Of a DNA stretch of 64,000 nt, positions 1 through 12,620 are shown piece after piece; the stretch's first letter is position 1, and the number at the start of each line of letters is the position of its first letter. The notes beneath the pieces are model-generated. The model did not search any database and was not told the DNA's origin. It saw nothing but the letters and a program-made list of their open reading frames with translations. The translations under genes were made by a program, and so were the position numbers. This stretch comes from Eumeta japonica. Its lineage: Eukaryota > Arthropoda > Insecta > Lepidoptera > Psychidae. The stretch covers positions 1 to 64,000 of the forward strand of contig BGZK01001606.1 of NCBI GenBank assembly GCA_005406025.1, written 5' to 3'.

Positions 1-930
1 CAGGCAGTCCATTAAAAGCACAAGTTGCCATCAAAAAGAAAATCTATTGAGAATATTGTATTCGAACCATATAAAAATTAATGTTCAAGAATATACCAAA
101 AGTGAGAATATTATTCTTAACTGCAAATCCAAATGCCCTTTAAACAACTATATGGGCCTGCAAATCCATATCGATTGAAAATGACCATGATTACTGTAGA
201 CTTGTGACCAACCAAATTTTTGAGCAACTAGAATTAAATACATTATCTTTAAATAGAATTCAAGAAATAGAGCATGAAACTTGGACATGAAAATCCTAAA
301 TGGTTTACTTACAAAAAGTGTCGCCTGACCGCTAGTATATTTCATACTATATGCCATATGAAGGAAACCACTAAAATGGTTATGCCATGCAAATACTAGA
401 AAAAAAAATATTTTATCAAGAGCTATCATGCATGGTATAATTAATGAAAAAGTTGCTTTATAGCAGTATATTGATTTATCTGAGTTAGATGTGACAGAAA
501 GTGGAGTGCATATTTCAGAAGAAAGGCCCTATTTGGCTGCTTCACCTGATGGTATTTTGAATGAAGAGACATTAATTGAAATAAAGTGTCCTTATGCTAG
601 TAGACATCAAGTAATAAGTCCAACCACAGTACCATACTTAATCTACATTGACAATATTTATGTTTAAAAGCAGAAACACCATATTATTACCAAGTTCAAG
701 GGCAACTTTACTGCAGTAACAGAAAATATTGTAATTTTATAGTTTATACCTATAAAAGTTTAGAGGTGGTTTTGTGATTAGGAATGATGAATTTATAAAG
801 CAAATGCTATACAAATTGGACTCTTTTATCATTCTTATTTCAAAGCTATAATTAACAAATATTATTATAAGAATTATTTAGAAATTATAAAACATGATTT
901 TTCTGAATAACCATAAATAAAATGTGTTAC
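1..930 (+). pseudogene. YqaJ-like nuclease of an ISL2EU-type transposon, broken
   Basis: Translating + in several frames gives a recognisable YqaJ/lambda-exonuclease-like domain. WFTYKKCRLTAS is at about 285-325 (family: WFxxRxGRLTAS). YLAASPDGIL is at about 530-560, and IEIKCPY at about 577-600 carries the E-x-K nuclease residues. YYYQVQGQLYCSNRKYCNF is at about 678-740, matching the Q-x-Q-x2 part of the fold. Stops and at least two frameshifts interrupt it, and the start lies at or before the window edge. It faces the THAP-DDE transposase, the other gene of the same element. In the family the nuclease is thought to assist transposition; this copy cannot make protein. Confidence 0.7.
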
Positions 931-1189
931 TTTTGATGATTATTGTGCCAAGGTATTGTGAAAACAAAAATAAAAGATATTTTATAATAAGGCTTTTATT
1001 TATAACTCGCTTGTATAACAAACTTGCTCATTAAAATTTCACCTTTGAATTAACAAAATATTATAAAGTGAAACACTTACCAAAAGGTTTCTGGACATTG
1101 AGATAAGATGCTAAAATTATTAATTTACAATTTTTCCCTAAAGTTACATAACATAAAGCACACAAAAAAATATTTTTGACATTAACGGA

Positions 1190-2625
1190 ACATAGTATGC
1201 ATTGACATCAGTTTTAAAATTTTATATGTTTTATCAGACCTATTAAACGTTCAATATGTATTCAATTAGCAGCTAATTTCTGGTCATGTTTTAATTTGAT
1301 CCCAGGTAATTGAGATAAACCTTTCAAAAATTTGGCACAAGTAATGTAACATCTCTAGGTGCTAACAAATCTTGAATGTTAAATCCCGATCTGCCATGAT
1401 TCCATCACCTGGATTACATTTATGCATAAGATTACAGCTCTATGATTTGCCTGTCACTAGTTGATCCTCCATATCCTTCTGAACAATATGACAGTAGTCC
1501 ACCAGGTGTAGATCCAACCAGAAACTTAATTGTGTTGTGATGTTTGTAAGTACTAAAAGTCGCCTGTTGTGATTTTGGGTTTTTAGGTCTTGTGATAGGC
1601 ACTTCAGTTCCATCTATAATTACTCTGGTAATTTTATGGCTTTTTTTAAACTGTGATGGCATGAAATAATCAACGAGTTCTCTGCTTGGCCATATATTTA
1701 GTTTTGACCACAATTGGTGTACAAAATTGATCCATGTTACAAATACATTACCTACTTCTGATTTACTGATATCAAAGTGTTTTGATAGAATGAAATCATC
1801 TAAGTTCCTTCTGAGTTTCATTAGCATAAGTAAAACTGATCTTCAATAGTCATATTCATAATATGATTCCTACGATAACAAATACTGTGTGCCATCGGCA
1901 AAAGAGTTGATAAAACAGTCTTAAACTTCTCCTTTCTAGTCCAGTATAGTATAGTATAGTTTCATTATCTGTCATAAGCTGATAGTTTGAAAAAGCAAAT
2001 TCAAAATTGGAGTCTGGGTAAATGAATTCACAAGCCTGATTGATCTTTCGGTTCATCGCTAACTGTGTTTTCTTTCTCATGTGTTTTAATTTCAATTTCC
2101 ATTTGTACTTCGGGTAGATTTTCTTCTTTATCAGAGACTTCATTTCTATCTTCCATGGAGTAATTACCAGTAAGTGTTTCTATAGGGTTCTGTGGAAATA
2201 ATTCTTTCTTTGCTGACCTTTCCATGTATCGATTTTGTCGTTCTATAGCAGATGTTGAAGGTTTAGGTGTCCATGGGAAAATGGAAGGAACAACACCTTT
2301 TTAAATGTCTACAAAGTGGTGGCAGTCCTGGAAATAAATTTCACTTATTAATTTCAATGACACAAACACACGCATAATAAACTGTTTACTAGAAAACTGA
2401 CAAACAAATATATGATAGAACGATTTCTAATAAGATAATCTTACCTGTCGTAGCACAAATTTCTTGATAATCGGATTCTTTAAAATGTTTAGAGCATAAC
2501 CTCGAATTCTTTGAAGCTTTGAATTTTTATTTTTGTAGCTTTCCCATAACTTTTTAATTTCGGATCGTTAAGAAATGTATGTCTTCCATTCTCATTGCAC
2601 CCTACTATCACACATCGAGGCATTT
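1190..2625 (-). pseudogene. THAP-domain DDE_Tnp_4 transposase (ISL2EU-type), broken
   Basis: Reading -, the start ATG near 2622 opens with MPRCVIVGCNENGRHTF. After a frameshift comes CSKHFKESDY, and together these supply the C-x4-C and C-x2-H pieces of a THAP zinc-binding domain. A GTAAGA donor near 2448 and an acceptor before about 2328 suggest one intron. A linker rich in E/K follows (2040-2290), then the DDE domain. IIDGTEVPITRP gives the first Asp (about 1600), YGGSTSDRQI the second (about 1450) and MADRGF the third (about 1400). IHIERLIG near 1260 is the usual end motif. All three catalytic acids are visible, but the frame is broken several times. It converges with the YqaJ gene. Confidence 0.78.
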
Positions 2626-2719
2626 TTTATTAAAACCAAAAAATAAAACTTTGTAATTCCTCCAAAATGTTTGTTATGGGTCAGAAATACAAAGCGCAGC
2701 CTAGCGGATGAAAAATGTA

Positions 2720-3540
2720 CTATCCAGTAAACAACTCAATTACATTTGTGTCATTCAATTTAGAATCAGATAGGGAAAATTTTACATGTTTTGTTTTCCT
2801 TTCATTGAGTAGTCGATTATTAATACTAAACCACTCAACAGTTTCAGAGATGGTACTGTTTACTTCGTCAAAAGCTGGTTGATGCCTATCAATCTTAAAA
2901 AAATAAGGAGGTATCATCAACAAACAATACAATCCCATGACCATTTTTTAACAAGATGTGGTAGATCATTAATGTACAGTAGAAATAGAAATGGTCCAAG
3001 AACTGAACCCTGTGGTACGCCCATATTGATTTCAGATCCCGACGACCTCTCACCATCAATGTCAACCCTTTGAATTCTATCAGTTGGATAAGACTCTAGA
3101 AGTCTAAGGGATCGACCCGTGACGCCATAATGATGTAATTTCCTGATCAATGTGTCATGATAACCGCAGTCAAATGCCTTGCACAAATCACAGAAAACAC
3201 CAATCACGTCCCGTGAATCCTCCCAGGCACCAAAAATCTGCTGAATAAGCTCGGCACCGGTTTCGGTTGTTGAGCGTCCCTTTGTGAATCCAAATTTTTT
3301 AACGTTCATCAATTTATTGTTATAAAAATATTGCAATAATTGATTTCAAATAAGCTTTTCAAAAATTTTACTGAACGTCAGTAGTATTGATATCGATCGA
3401 AAGTTTGTAGGGTCAGATAAACTACCAGATTTAAATAATGGAATTACTTTACTTTGCTTCATTAGATCCAGAAACACACCACAATCGACGCATGCATTAA
3501 AATTACTACTAGTGCAGTTAATTCAGCTAAATTATTTTGC
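2720..3540 (-). pseudogene. CR1/Jockey-group LINE reverse transcriptase fragment
   Basis: Reading -, VIPLFKSGSLSDPTNFRSIS (about 3450-3390) is followed after a stop by GFTKGRSTTETGAELIQ, then FCDLCKAFDC (motif A, one Asp) and GVPQGSVLGPFLFLLYINDL (motif B). The YxDD box cannot be read cleanly; the frame breaks near 2930. The piece from 2720 to 2940 continues the same ORF2. A related fragment lies at 29425-30720 and a third tail at 49484-50130, so the window has three members of this family. It abuts the right end of the ISL2EU-type element. Confidence 0.85.
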
Positions 3541-3551
3541 AAACGTTGCAT

Positions 3552-4090
3552 TTATTGCTGCAGACTTTGACATTCAGAATCCCTTTCAAAGACATTTTGT
3601 TCATAACTTTTTATAGATTTAAGTAATTCCATTTTCTGTTTTTTCACACCAAATTTCTTGTAATTAATGTTAAATTGTTTTATAATTCTCGTAGAACGTT
3701 TCATAAATTTATTCATTTTAAAATATTTCTTAATTTTTTTGACACTATTAAAAGAAGTACATATTTTCTGCGTGTCAGTTGGTGTCGTATTATCGAACAT
3801 TGAGTCGCGCACAGCTTGATCATCTCCATCACTCTATTTAATCCAATTGGTGTTGTAATGTATGCTATTTTGCAGTTCTTCCTGCAGAGCTTCTATATGA
3901 ACTAGTGATCCTCGTACTGATTCCGACAGTCGTCCGTTTCATTCACCAGTCTTTGCAAGCGATCGCGCTGATCACTCAGGTCATTGCATTTAATGTCTAG
4001 TTCGGCTAATTCGCCTTTTTAGTTTTGTATTCATAAATATGACTGATCTTATTTTTGTCTCGTGATCATCACGCTTTCATACCACAAGGC
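3552..4090 (-). pseudogene. Charged coiled-coil ORF fragment, probably LINE ORF1
   Basis: From 3812 to 3552 an 86-residue Lys-rich stretch is open on -. Upstream (about 4060-3880) another frame reads LAELDIKCNDLSDQRDRLQR, with heptad-like Leu spacing typical of a coiled coil. Stops separate the two. It sits just upstream of the LINE reverse transcriptase on the same strand, so a remnant of that element's ORF1 is likely. No zinc finger is visible, and this is inference from position and composition only. Confidence 0.35.
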
Positions 4091-4560
4091 AATCACACAT
4101 TTCTCTAGACGCCTTAAGCTCTAAGAGCGCAGCCTTCTACTTTGTTCCAAATCTCGGATGGAAGGCCTGCGACTCATGATTTATAGAGTGAACGAGCCGA
4201 AATTTTAATGTCAAATCGTCAATTAATTAATATAAGTGATACTTAAACTTAGGTATGTGTTGTATTAGAAGCTCAGAAGACTTTTATTAAAAATAAAAGT
4301 AATAACAGTACGTCACAACATCAAAAAAAGAAAAATAAAATAAAAAATAAGATAATAATAGTAACAAAACAGTTTTTGCTACAACAGATTCGAACCTGGG
4401 TACCCGGTGAGCGTGACTCTATGTAATAAATAATTGAGCTGAGCTGTACGACTGAACAATGGGTGAAAATTTTTGTGTTATTTTATATGCAACGACACAT
4501 TTTTTTTTAGCAATTTCTAAAAATCGTTTTTTAAAACGATAAGTTTGTATATACAATATA

Positions 4561-4564
<4 letters not shown>
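4091..4564. other. No gene seen
   Basis: AT-rich sequence with A-runs and no supported coding frame. An AT microsatellite follows. Confidence 0.4.

Positions 4565-4646
<82 letters not shown>
4565..4646. repeat. (TA)n microsatellite
   Basis: About 80 bp of nearly pure alternating TA. Length is likely polymorphic, and read errors are likely here. Confidence 0.98.
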
Positions 4647-4649
<3 letters not shown>

Positions 4650-5342
4650 ATAAATTTATTAGGTTTAACATAAATACTTAAATTAATAATACTCTTCATT
4701 AGTATTTCTGACACTACCTTACATATAAAATTGTTTTATTATTGTTTACCAATATTTATTTTTATTATGGTGTGTTAGTTTATTAATTGAATATTATTAA
4801 CATTACATGAAATTAATGATATTGTACACTAAGGTTTAAAAAATGGATATTTTTTTTTATTAATTTTACTTCTATACGGCATATTTTTTTTAATCTATTA
4901 AAAAAAATATTCCGAATAGAAGTCAAATTAATAATAGATATCTAATCTATTTACTGTATATTCTTTAATTGTAATGTTTTAATTAAATTGAGTGACTAAT
5001 ACATATATAATTATTTATACAAATAATAGTTGCTAAAACAAATAATTAAATTAATTATTACGTAATTCCCGATCGGTGTCACACAAGCGCAAGTATAGGT
5101 GTATACGTCTCGCACGGCAGCTAAAGCTCGAATCACGTATCGAATATAAACATAAACTACAATGTTGAAACTTAAAACTGTTACACCTCAAAAAATAAAA
5201 AAAAAGATTAAAGAAACATATATTGAGTTATTAAATTATAACAAAATGATAGCGATGACGAATCACATGAAATGAACATGAATTTCAGTGCCAAAGATTT
5301 TTAGGTCAGAATTGCTAAATCTACCTAAGTTTATCTTATATT

Positions 5343-5344
<2 letters not shown>

Positions 5345-5417
<73 letters not shown>

Positions 5418-5448
5418 TATATATATTATATATATATGTATATATATT
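5345..5448. repeat. (TA)n microsatellite, imperfect at its right end
   Basis: About 70 bp of pure alternating AT, followed by a degenerate tail with single G interruptions. A second such tract lies 700 bp to the left. Confidence 0.97.
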
Positions 5449-6388
5449 GTACGAAATAATAAAAAAAATAATTTAAATCAATATAACTTAATATTAACTT
5501 TTAAATGCTATAATTCATTATATGTATTTAATATTTAGAAAGAAGTAACCAATAGTGTTTGTAACAATATGTTGCATTATGTATAATTCCATTCCAATTC
5601 TAGTCAATCTGACACATGTATACCTAAAAATTATTAGGTATTACTATTAGTACACTGTCATAAATTGTGCTTAAAGTTATCTGACATGCCATGATGGTGA
5701 GATTTAACATTCCAAAGCAATTGGAATTTAGTTCAACTAAATGCTTATGCAGTGTCACTGTCAAAAACTCGTTCAATATTATTATATTATGCGATAAGAA
5801 CTAGAATAAAAGTTCATTTCAATGTTTATTAAAAGTAATGCAAATTTAAGTTATATGAAAAATTTTCAAAATGTTGAAGGTTCCAAAAATTTTTGCCAAA
5901 AGTTTTATTTAAATTTAGAATACACACCTTTGGCATCAAGTACTTTTATTTTCTGAACATCTTTGTGTAAATTAAACTGCATGTATTACAATCGTTCATA
6001 TTACTCTATGGTTTTAATCATAGAATAATATTATTTTGTTCTTTTTGCACAAGTGAACAAATTAAATACTTTATTTTTCGTTATCTTATTATTATGATAA
6101 TACTATTATATTCGTTTTAGTTTTATACACAACAATGTGTGTGCTTTAAGCTTTATACAATCTTAAGTATTTTGGATTGACTCTTGTTATAATGTTATTT
6201 AATTTTTGGTTAGTATTATACATTTGAACATTTGTTTCTATTTTTGTAATAAAAATTAAAAATACTATTATTAGTTTTTGCCGTTCATTGTTGATTTTTA
6301 ATTGCAGATTATGGTTGTTAATGCCAGCTTAATAATTCTAGAGAGGTTATCATGTGTATGAGCTTATAATTAAGTAACTGATAGCATA
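5449..6388. other. AGK upstream region, no gene seen
   Basis: AT-rich. It must contain the AGK promoter and 5' UTR, but no TATA box or initiator stands out. Confidence 0.4.
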
Positions 6389-9300
6389 ATGCAGCGACTT
6401 ACAAATACGATCAAAACTATTAGAACAAATTGGAAGAAATCATTGTTTGGAGTTGTAGCTGTATATTATGGCGGAAACTGGACAATAGATAAAATTAGGT
6501 TATTTTTAATACTTTGATTATTTAACTGAATTTTTGAAATTTATTCGCTAATCGCTGTTATCCTTTATGCAGAATTAATAACTTGATGAAAGCCGCATGC
6601 GAAGAAGCTTTAAAATATGGTGATGCCTTGATTCCTATTGACAAAAATCCAACATTAGTTACTGTCATTCTTAATCCCGTTGCAAATAAGAGGAAGGCCA
6701 AAAAGGAGTATACAAAGTACTGTGAACCGTTATTACATTTAGCAGGGTTACAGGTTGATGTGGTACAGACAGCATGGGAAGGACATGCTAAAGAAATAAC
6801 AGAATCACTGAAAGGAACACAGGCAATTATTGTGGCAGGTGGAGATGGCACACTCTCAGAAAGTGTAACAGGTATCTCATGATGTAATGTACAGTACAAT
6901 GCACAAACTCTGCTGCTGTATAGTCAGTCACAAAAGTGGAATAATAGCATAAAATAGAAATGCAGGGGAAAAGAAGAATAGGTCTGGATGCATTGCAACT
7001 GCATTGTATCATTCACAGGCAATTCAAAGCAGTAGAATTTTGTGCATTGTACTATCTATATATAAATACAGATTGCCCCTTAAATCAACAATAAGCCTGA
7101 AACAGGCAATAAGCCAAGTTGTGACAATTATTAGAAAAATGTAAAAAAAATCTTGGTCATGTACTTTTCAAAATATAAAAATTCAGATATAGATCTTAAA
7201 AACTGACACCCTGTGTTGATCTTTCAAATACTGTGACTACAAATATTAATTTTTCATCAGTTTTTTTACTGTAATGTAAATATGAATAAACCTTTTGTAA
7301 ACTAATTTAAAATTAAAACATAACTGCCTCAGTTTTAAATAAAATGTTATATTTTTGCCCAGCATTGAATTCAAAATAATTACATCACTCAATTTTAACT
7401 GACTACTGTTAAAAAATGTATTACACTAATAAAAAATGTAATACACTATTTTGGCAAGTAATTTTAATAGATGGCGCGTTTATTCTGGATTCCAAAATAT
7501 TAAAGTTGCTTGCAAAAATATTGTAGTAGGATGTCCGTTATTTCCCAATTTGGTTTTTGACTTTGCAGTGACCCTAAAATTTTAAGTTTATAACTTAAAA
7601 CAAAATATCAAACCCATATAAGCCCTTAATATTAATATTCAAGTGGGTGCTCGTTCTGCACTGCTCATTCTTCTCGCAACAATATTTACAATTTCAAGTT
7701 AACTTGACAAGTACTTATTCATATATTTTATCTTTTTTTTAAAGAACTTCAAAAATAAAATGCTTATTCTCGGATTGATGGTACTTCAATTTTAAAATGA
7801 TTCTCGTCTTTCATTCTTTGTTTTTTACTATTATCAGCTTATGTTATTGTTTGTATCAGGTTTCTACTGAAGGGGTTCAGATCTTGAGTCTCCCATTCTG
7901 ACCCATCAAGGGTAGGGCTACTATCATTAGCATTATTCATCACATTGGTGAAAATGTTCATACCTTATTACCAATGTGGTGAATAACATCAGAAATTGAA
8001 GGTTTAACATGTATGGAGTGAGCGTTTTACTTTTACTTACTTGAAAAACTCATTGGTCGGTTTACTCATGCTCAGTAATTATGCATGGTACCTTCTAATT
8101 TAAACATAATGCTCCAGATCTGCTGCAGCTTTAGGAGGGTTATGACTCATAAAAATCAAGTATAATTTTTGTTACATATAAGATATTTTAATCTTTGAGG
8201 AAATTCAATCTATGATCCCGTTTACACTTAAATTCGAGTTGTCTAATTCAGAGATTTTTTTCACAGTTTAACTTTAATATCCATTTTAGTCCAACGACTA
8301 ACAATAGACTAGTGAAAACTCTAGAAATGAGTATTAAAGTTGATACTAGTACTTGGGTGGGACTAGCGACCATTGTTTTATTAAACCACCTCAAACCAGG
8401 TTTAAGCGAGGTAGTACAGGATTTGTGTGACAGGTTATAAACAGTTGTATACGTGAAACCATTTCAAATTTATAGGTATGGAAATAAATGAGTGTAATGA
8501 TATTATAGAGTATAAAAGAATTTATGAAACACAAATTAAACAACTGAGGATTTATCGCAAAAGGATCTATCCATTCACAATTTTTACTTTATACTTGCAA
8601 CTTTGTTTGTGATTATTGATGTCCGTTTGTTTATAATAATCTTTATTTTGAACTGAATTAAGTTAACTAGAAAATAATTTTCTTGTTAATTCCAGTTCTC
8701 TTCCCTTTTTCTTTTTATTCCATTAGATTTTCCATTAATTAACACTATTTCAAGTTACACCAGTAAATCAATAATTAAAGTCAAATTTAAAACCTCATAT
8801 GCCAATAATGCTACATTAGATCGACAGCTATCAAAATAATCCCTTGTTAAAGTGACTAATTACAATAAGAAGTTGATTTTTGTTATGCGTATAATATAGC
8901 ATGTATTCGTAAATAGTTAGCGTTATTATGTGTTGCCATTTAAAATATGTAATACCAGTGCTTACAAATGCTGGGGTAAAAGACGACTACAAATTGAATT
9001 GACATAGGTTAGTTAATTCGGCCTAGGTCTGTGCTTCTGGACCATTTGACTGCTATTACTAATTAATTTATTTCATTCTGCAGACTATAAGCTTCATGAA
9101 AATGGTTAAAATCATAGAGGCAAATTTTGTATATATAAACCATTCTGGAGAATCAAAAATTTTTAGCTGACAAAAAAGGATATACAAATTACTTAATTAT
9201 TGTGTATACAGTATGTAGTTGAACAGTATGCTGTTGTTTTATCCTGTTATAAAGTATCATTTTTTAATTACAATAAGCATAACAAAAGTAACAATAAACG

Positions 9301-10795
9301 TAAACAAAAAAATACTAAATTTTTGTGAATTATCAATGAACCGACAATTACCGTACAATTTATTGCTTTGTGCGATGTTGCCAATCTTCACTGTCAATGA
9401 CACTGGACTGCGTTATCCGCACTGTTAAATTTCCTCAAACTTGTGGCCTGCAGTCCACGTGTTTATACCGACCGGAAACGATGTAAGGAGCATCCACACA
9501 CTTTGCTTACAAGAAATCTTTATGTTCATAAAATGCTCATGCAATCAGATGGCATTGATGACGCAGAGTGCTTGTTTTATTTTAATATTACATTGTGTTG
9601 TATTTTATGGACCAGATTACTTTTTTATAAAATAGTGATAGAGTTTGAATAGGAATATTATGTTCTATTATGGAGACAGGGACGGTGTGCTGTTCATTTA
9701 CATACTATGTAAATTTGCATGGGAATTTATTACTTAGTGTCAAAGTAATAAATTCTCAAAATTCTATCCATCTAAATATGTATACATATCTATTTTGTTT
9801 CAAAAAAAGCTGTAATGTAAAAAAAATATTTTTTTTCTTTTCAGAAAATGGTTTTTAGTTTATTACTTTAGTACTCCATTTTGTTGATGATATAATTCTA
9901 GTATAGGTATCTAGGTACACTATAACACAATTTTTTTGTTATTACAGGTCTGCTAAGGCGTACAGATAATGCAAATCAATTTCCTATTGGGATCCTACCT
10001 CTAGGCGAAAAAAACACATTTGGTAATATCCTTTTTCCAGGAGGCAAAACTGTTGATAAAGTGAAACAGCTGATTGAAGCATCTATGGCAATTATTAAAG
10101 GAAATACTGTATGGAAAGATGTTGTGAAAATTGAACCTCTTACCAAAGATAATGAAACACCAGGCCGACCGATTTATGCCTTGTCTTCGATTCATTGGGG
10201 TGCTTTTCGAGATACATTAGCCAAAAAGGACAAATACTGGTATTTCGGCCCATGGCGTGAATATGCAACTTTCATTTTTAATGGGTATAAAAGTAGTTTG
10301 AAATGGCAGTGTAAAGGGACCATAAAATATACCCCACCTTGCAGCGGCTGTCAAAATTGCATAGAACATAGACCAGAGCCTAGAAACTGGAAGTGGATTT
10401 TTCTGACGTCCAATGTAAAATCCCATGAAAACAATGATGTCAGTAAAATAGAAAATCAGTTATGTGGGACTACACAAGAATTGTGTTTTATGACATCCAA
10501 GCTTCTAATTAAAACACCAAATGTTTGTAAAGATCAAGTTGAAATACCAGGACTAAACATTGTATTAGGACAAAATAAATATACATATGCACAGTTTGTA
10601 AAGGAAGGATGGAAAAGACTTACAGGTGAAATTGATAGCGATAATCCGATTAGAGCAAGAACAGTGGAACTAATACCTGAGGATATTAGTGATGGTGACA
10701 TCATAGAAATAGACAGTGAAGATTATGATGTGAAACCTTTTAGAATTGAACTGCTACATAATTTCATTAAGTTTTTTGTAACCAGTAGTGTTTAA
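6389..10795 (+). CDS. AGK: Acylglycerol kinase, mitochondrial (three exons, complete)
   Basis: AGK phosphorylates monoacylglycerol and diacylglycerol to lysophosphatidic and phosphatidic acid. In animals it sits at the mitochondrial inner membrane and is also a TIM22 import subunit. Exons are 6389-6498, 6573-6871 and 9948-10795, with GT/AG introns of 74 bp and 3076 bp. The phases join exactly to give 418 aa; human AGK is 422. The N-terminus has NWKKSLFGVVAVYYGGNW, a basic flank plus short hydrophobic segment as in the human protein. VILNPVANKRKAKK and VAGGDGTLSESVTG (about residues 123-136, the DAG-kinase nucleotide loop) lead into LLRRTD, IPLGEKNTFGN-like and YWYFGPWREYA. The end matches AGK in DGDIIEIDSEDYDVKPFRIE. 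The start is the first in-frame ATG before the conserved N-terminus. Downstream it converges with TARBP1. I see no defect. Confidence 0.93.
6872..9947 (+). other. AGK intron 2 (3.1 kb)
   Basis: Bounded by GTATCT and TTATTACAG. It is AT-rich without a recognisable transposase. The one clear structure is a hairpin at 7934-7985. Short ORFs around 9219-9860 look like chance. Confidence 0.85.
7934..7985. repeat. 16-bp inverted repeat (hairpin) in AGK intron 2
   Basis: TATTCATCACATTGGT at 7934-7949 pairs with ACCAATGTGGTGAATA at 7970-7985, with one mismatch and a 20-nt loop. It may be a remnant of a miniature inverted-repeat element. Confidence 0.85.
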
Positions 10796-12080
10796 ATGTT
10801 TTCTATGAACCATAATTTTGTAATTGATATAGATCCAAGAAAAATATTTCCCAACCTGTTTTACATCTATCTACATTGTCTTTGTTTTCAGATATAATAG
10901 CTAATAGAACATCTGTAAATTAGATTTCAATTTTAATTATACTACTTTTTCTTTTGGTTTCTGCTGTCTATTTAATAAGAAATAACTTGCAATATTATAT
11001 AAAGATGAAATTAATAAATAGTTAAAAGTATTAATGATAAATTCCTAGAAAATTTAACTATAGTTATTGTTGACAGTAATACTATTTTTTAAAATAATAT
11101 GATATATTAAAGTGGACTGGATAAATAATAGGAGAAACCTAGATGAAAATTGATTAAAATGTTTTGCATCTCTTTCTTGTAATAATCAAGCTTCAAATAC
11201 CATACTTTTTTATAACGCTAATGCAAAATGAACATATCCTAGTGCCCCTTTGGTTTACACTAGAGATTAAAACATTATTATATAACGATGTTTAACACTT
11301 CCTCTTCTACAGTCTCATGTCGATTCTTCGATAACACATTTTTTTGTCAAGATCACAATTGAGGGAAGGATTGAGATAGGAATTAAGAGTGAAACCTGTA
11401 TTAGAATCGTGGCTGACAACATGACCAGTCGATTTAAAAGACGGAGGAATTAATTCTGTCCTCGTTGGCAAAATTGCAGGCGAAAGCTAAAATGTGTATG
11501 TATATACAGCATTAAATGAACATAACTGAGCCATTTTTGTCCGTTATATTGTAAATAAGGATATAAAAGCAGCAATTATTTAATTTTCTGGTAATATTTG
11601 TTATTATTTTACTCTATAATAAAATGTGGCGCGGGTTTGTTCATTTACATATGTTTTTTAAGCGCAACAGTGTGCAGTCATTATGGCAGTTTATATATTT
11701 TGTTTTTTAGGTCTCGGTTAAGTGTTACGATCACGATATTACTTTTTGGAAACTGAGACTGCGTGATCAATATTTAAGTGTTTAATAACAATTCATTTCA
11801 CTGCTATCAAATATGCAAACACGATTTATTATTGGGGAGGTTGTAGAGGTGACATTGCTGTAGCTCTATAACTTTTTAGTGAAACTCACCCTGAGAGCTA
11901 ACAACCTTATATATTGCGTGCTGTGTATCGTTTACGCGATAATTTGACTTGTTTATTTAGAGGTGAGTGGAACACGTGGAAATTCAGAGATTAATTTAAG
12001 AATACCATCGGCGACCTGTACAACACTGACATCAAGTGTCATTTGTAGGTAAGTGACTAGAATAAATTCTTTGAAAATAG
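10796..12080. other. AGK 3' UTR and AT-rich spacer
   Basis: AATAAA at 11013-11018 is a possible AGK polyadenylation signal, 218 bp after the stop. Beyond it I see no gene. Confidence 0.4.
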
Positions 12081-12084
12081 TACA

Positions 12085-12620
12085 TCGCAGAGTCTATGAA
12101 AAACTTGCTCAAGTCCTAAATTACAGAAAGTAGATAAATATAAAGATCTTGGTATCCTTATGGACGATAGGTTTAGTTTCCTACCTCACATTGATTTGCT
12201 TGAAAGTTGAATTTGTAAGCTTATTTACATTTTTAAAACATTGCGACACATCACTAATTTTCCTTTAAAATTGTCTACTAATCTCTGTCAATCCCTCATA
12301 TCTTATTGATTATGTTTTGGGGTGTTGCATGTAAAACCAATTTTACAAACTTAAAATGGGCTCAAAATTATAGTATTGAAGATTAGCTTTCTTTTTTCTT
12401 TTAGATATATCTTATACCACTTTAGAACTACAAAATTTGAAAATCTTAAAAGTCCAACAATTATTTATTCTGAATACCTACAATTCTTAAAGAGCACTCG
12501 GTGCTCGAATGTACTTTTCTCTAAATGGGGCTTCGTCTACATTTGTTTAACGTTTCTATGAGTTTTTGGGACCGTATTTGTATAAATCCCTTCAATATAT
12601 GCCTCAACAAAATACGAGTG
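12085..12620 (+). pseudogene. LINE ORF2 C-terminal fragment
   Basis: On +, KYKDLGILMDDRFSFLPHID (about 12137-12195) is followed after a stop by LIYIFKTLRHITNFPLKLST. This is the post-palm part of a non-LTR reverse transcriptase (family pattern: YLGVxxDxxLxWxxHI). The frame continues weakly to about 12560. It is too short and broken to place in a clade. Confidence 0.6.

Larger units (their letters stand above)
1..2710. mobile_element. ISL2EU (IS4EU)-type DNA transposon, degenerate, left end outside window
   Basis: Two convergent genes define the element: a YqaJ-type nuclease on + (1-930) and a THAP plus DDE_Tnp_4 transposase on - (about 1190-2625). As I recall, the ISL2EU group combines this transposase type with a YqaJ nuclease. 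The left terminus lies before base 1. The right terminus should lie near 2690-2710, but no terminal repeat can be confirmed with one end missing. Both genes carry stops and frameshifts, so the copy is dead. Confidence 0.7.

Noticed and set aside
4517..4714. Frame with long Ile-Tyr repeats
   Set aside because: Translation of the TA microsatellite.
9219..9858. Cluster of 60-70 codon frames on + in AGK intron 2
   Set aside because: Overlapping frames with Phe/Ile/Lys-rich noise, no family likeness, and they lie between two well supported AGK exons.
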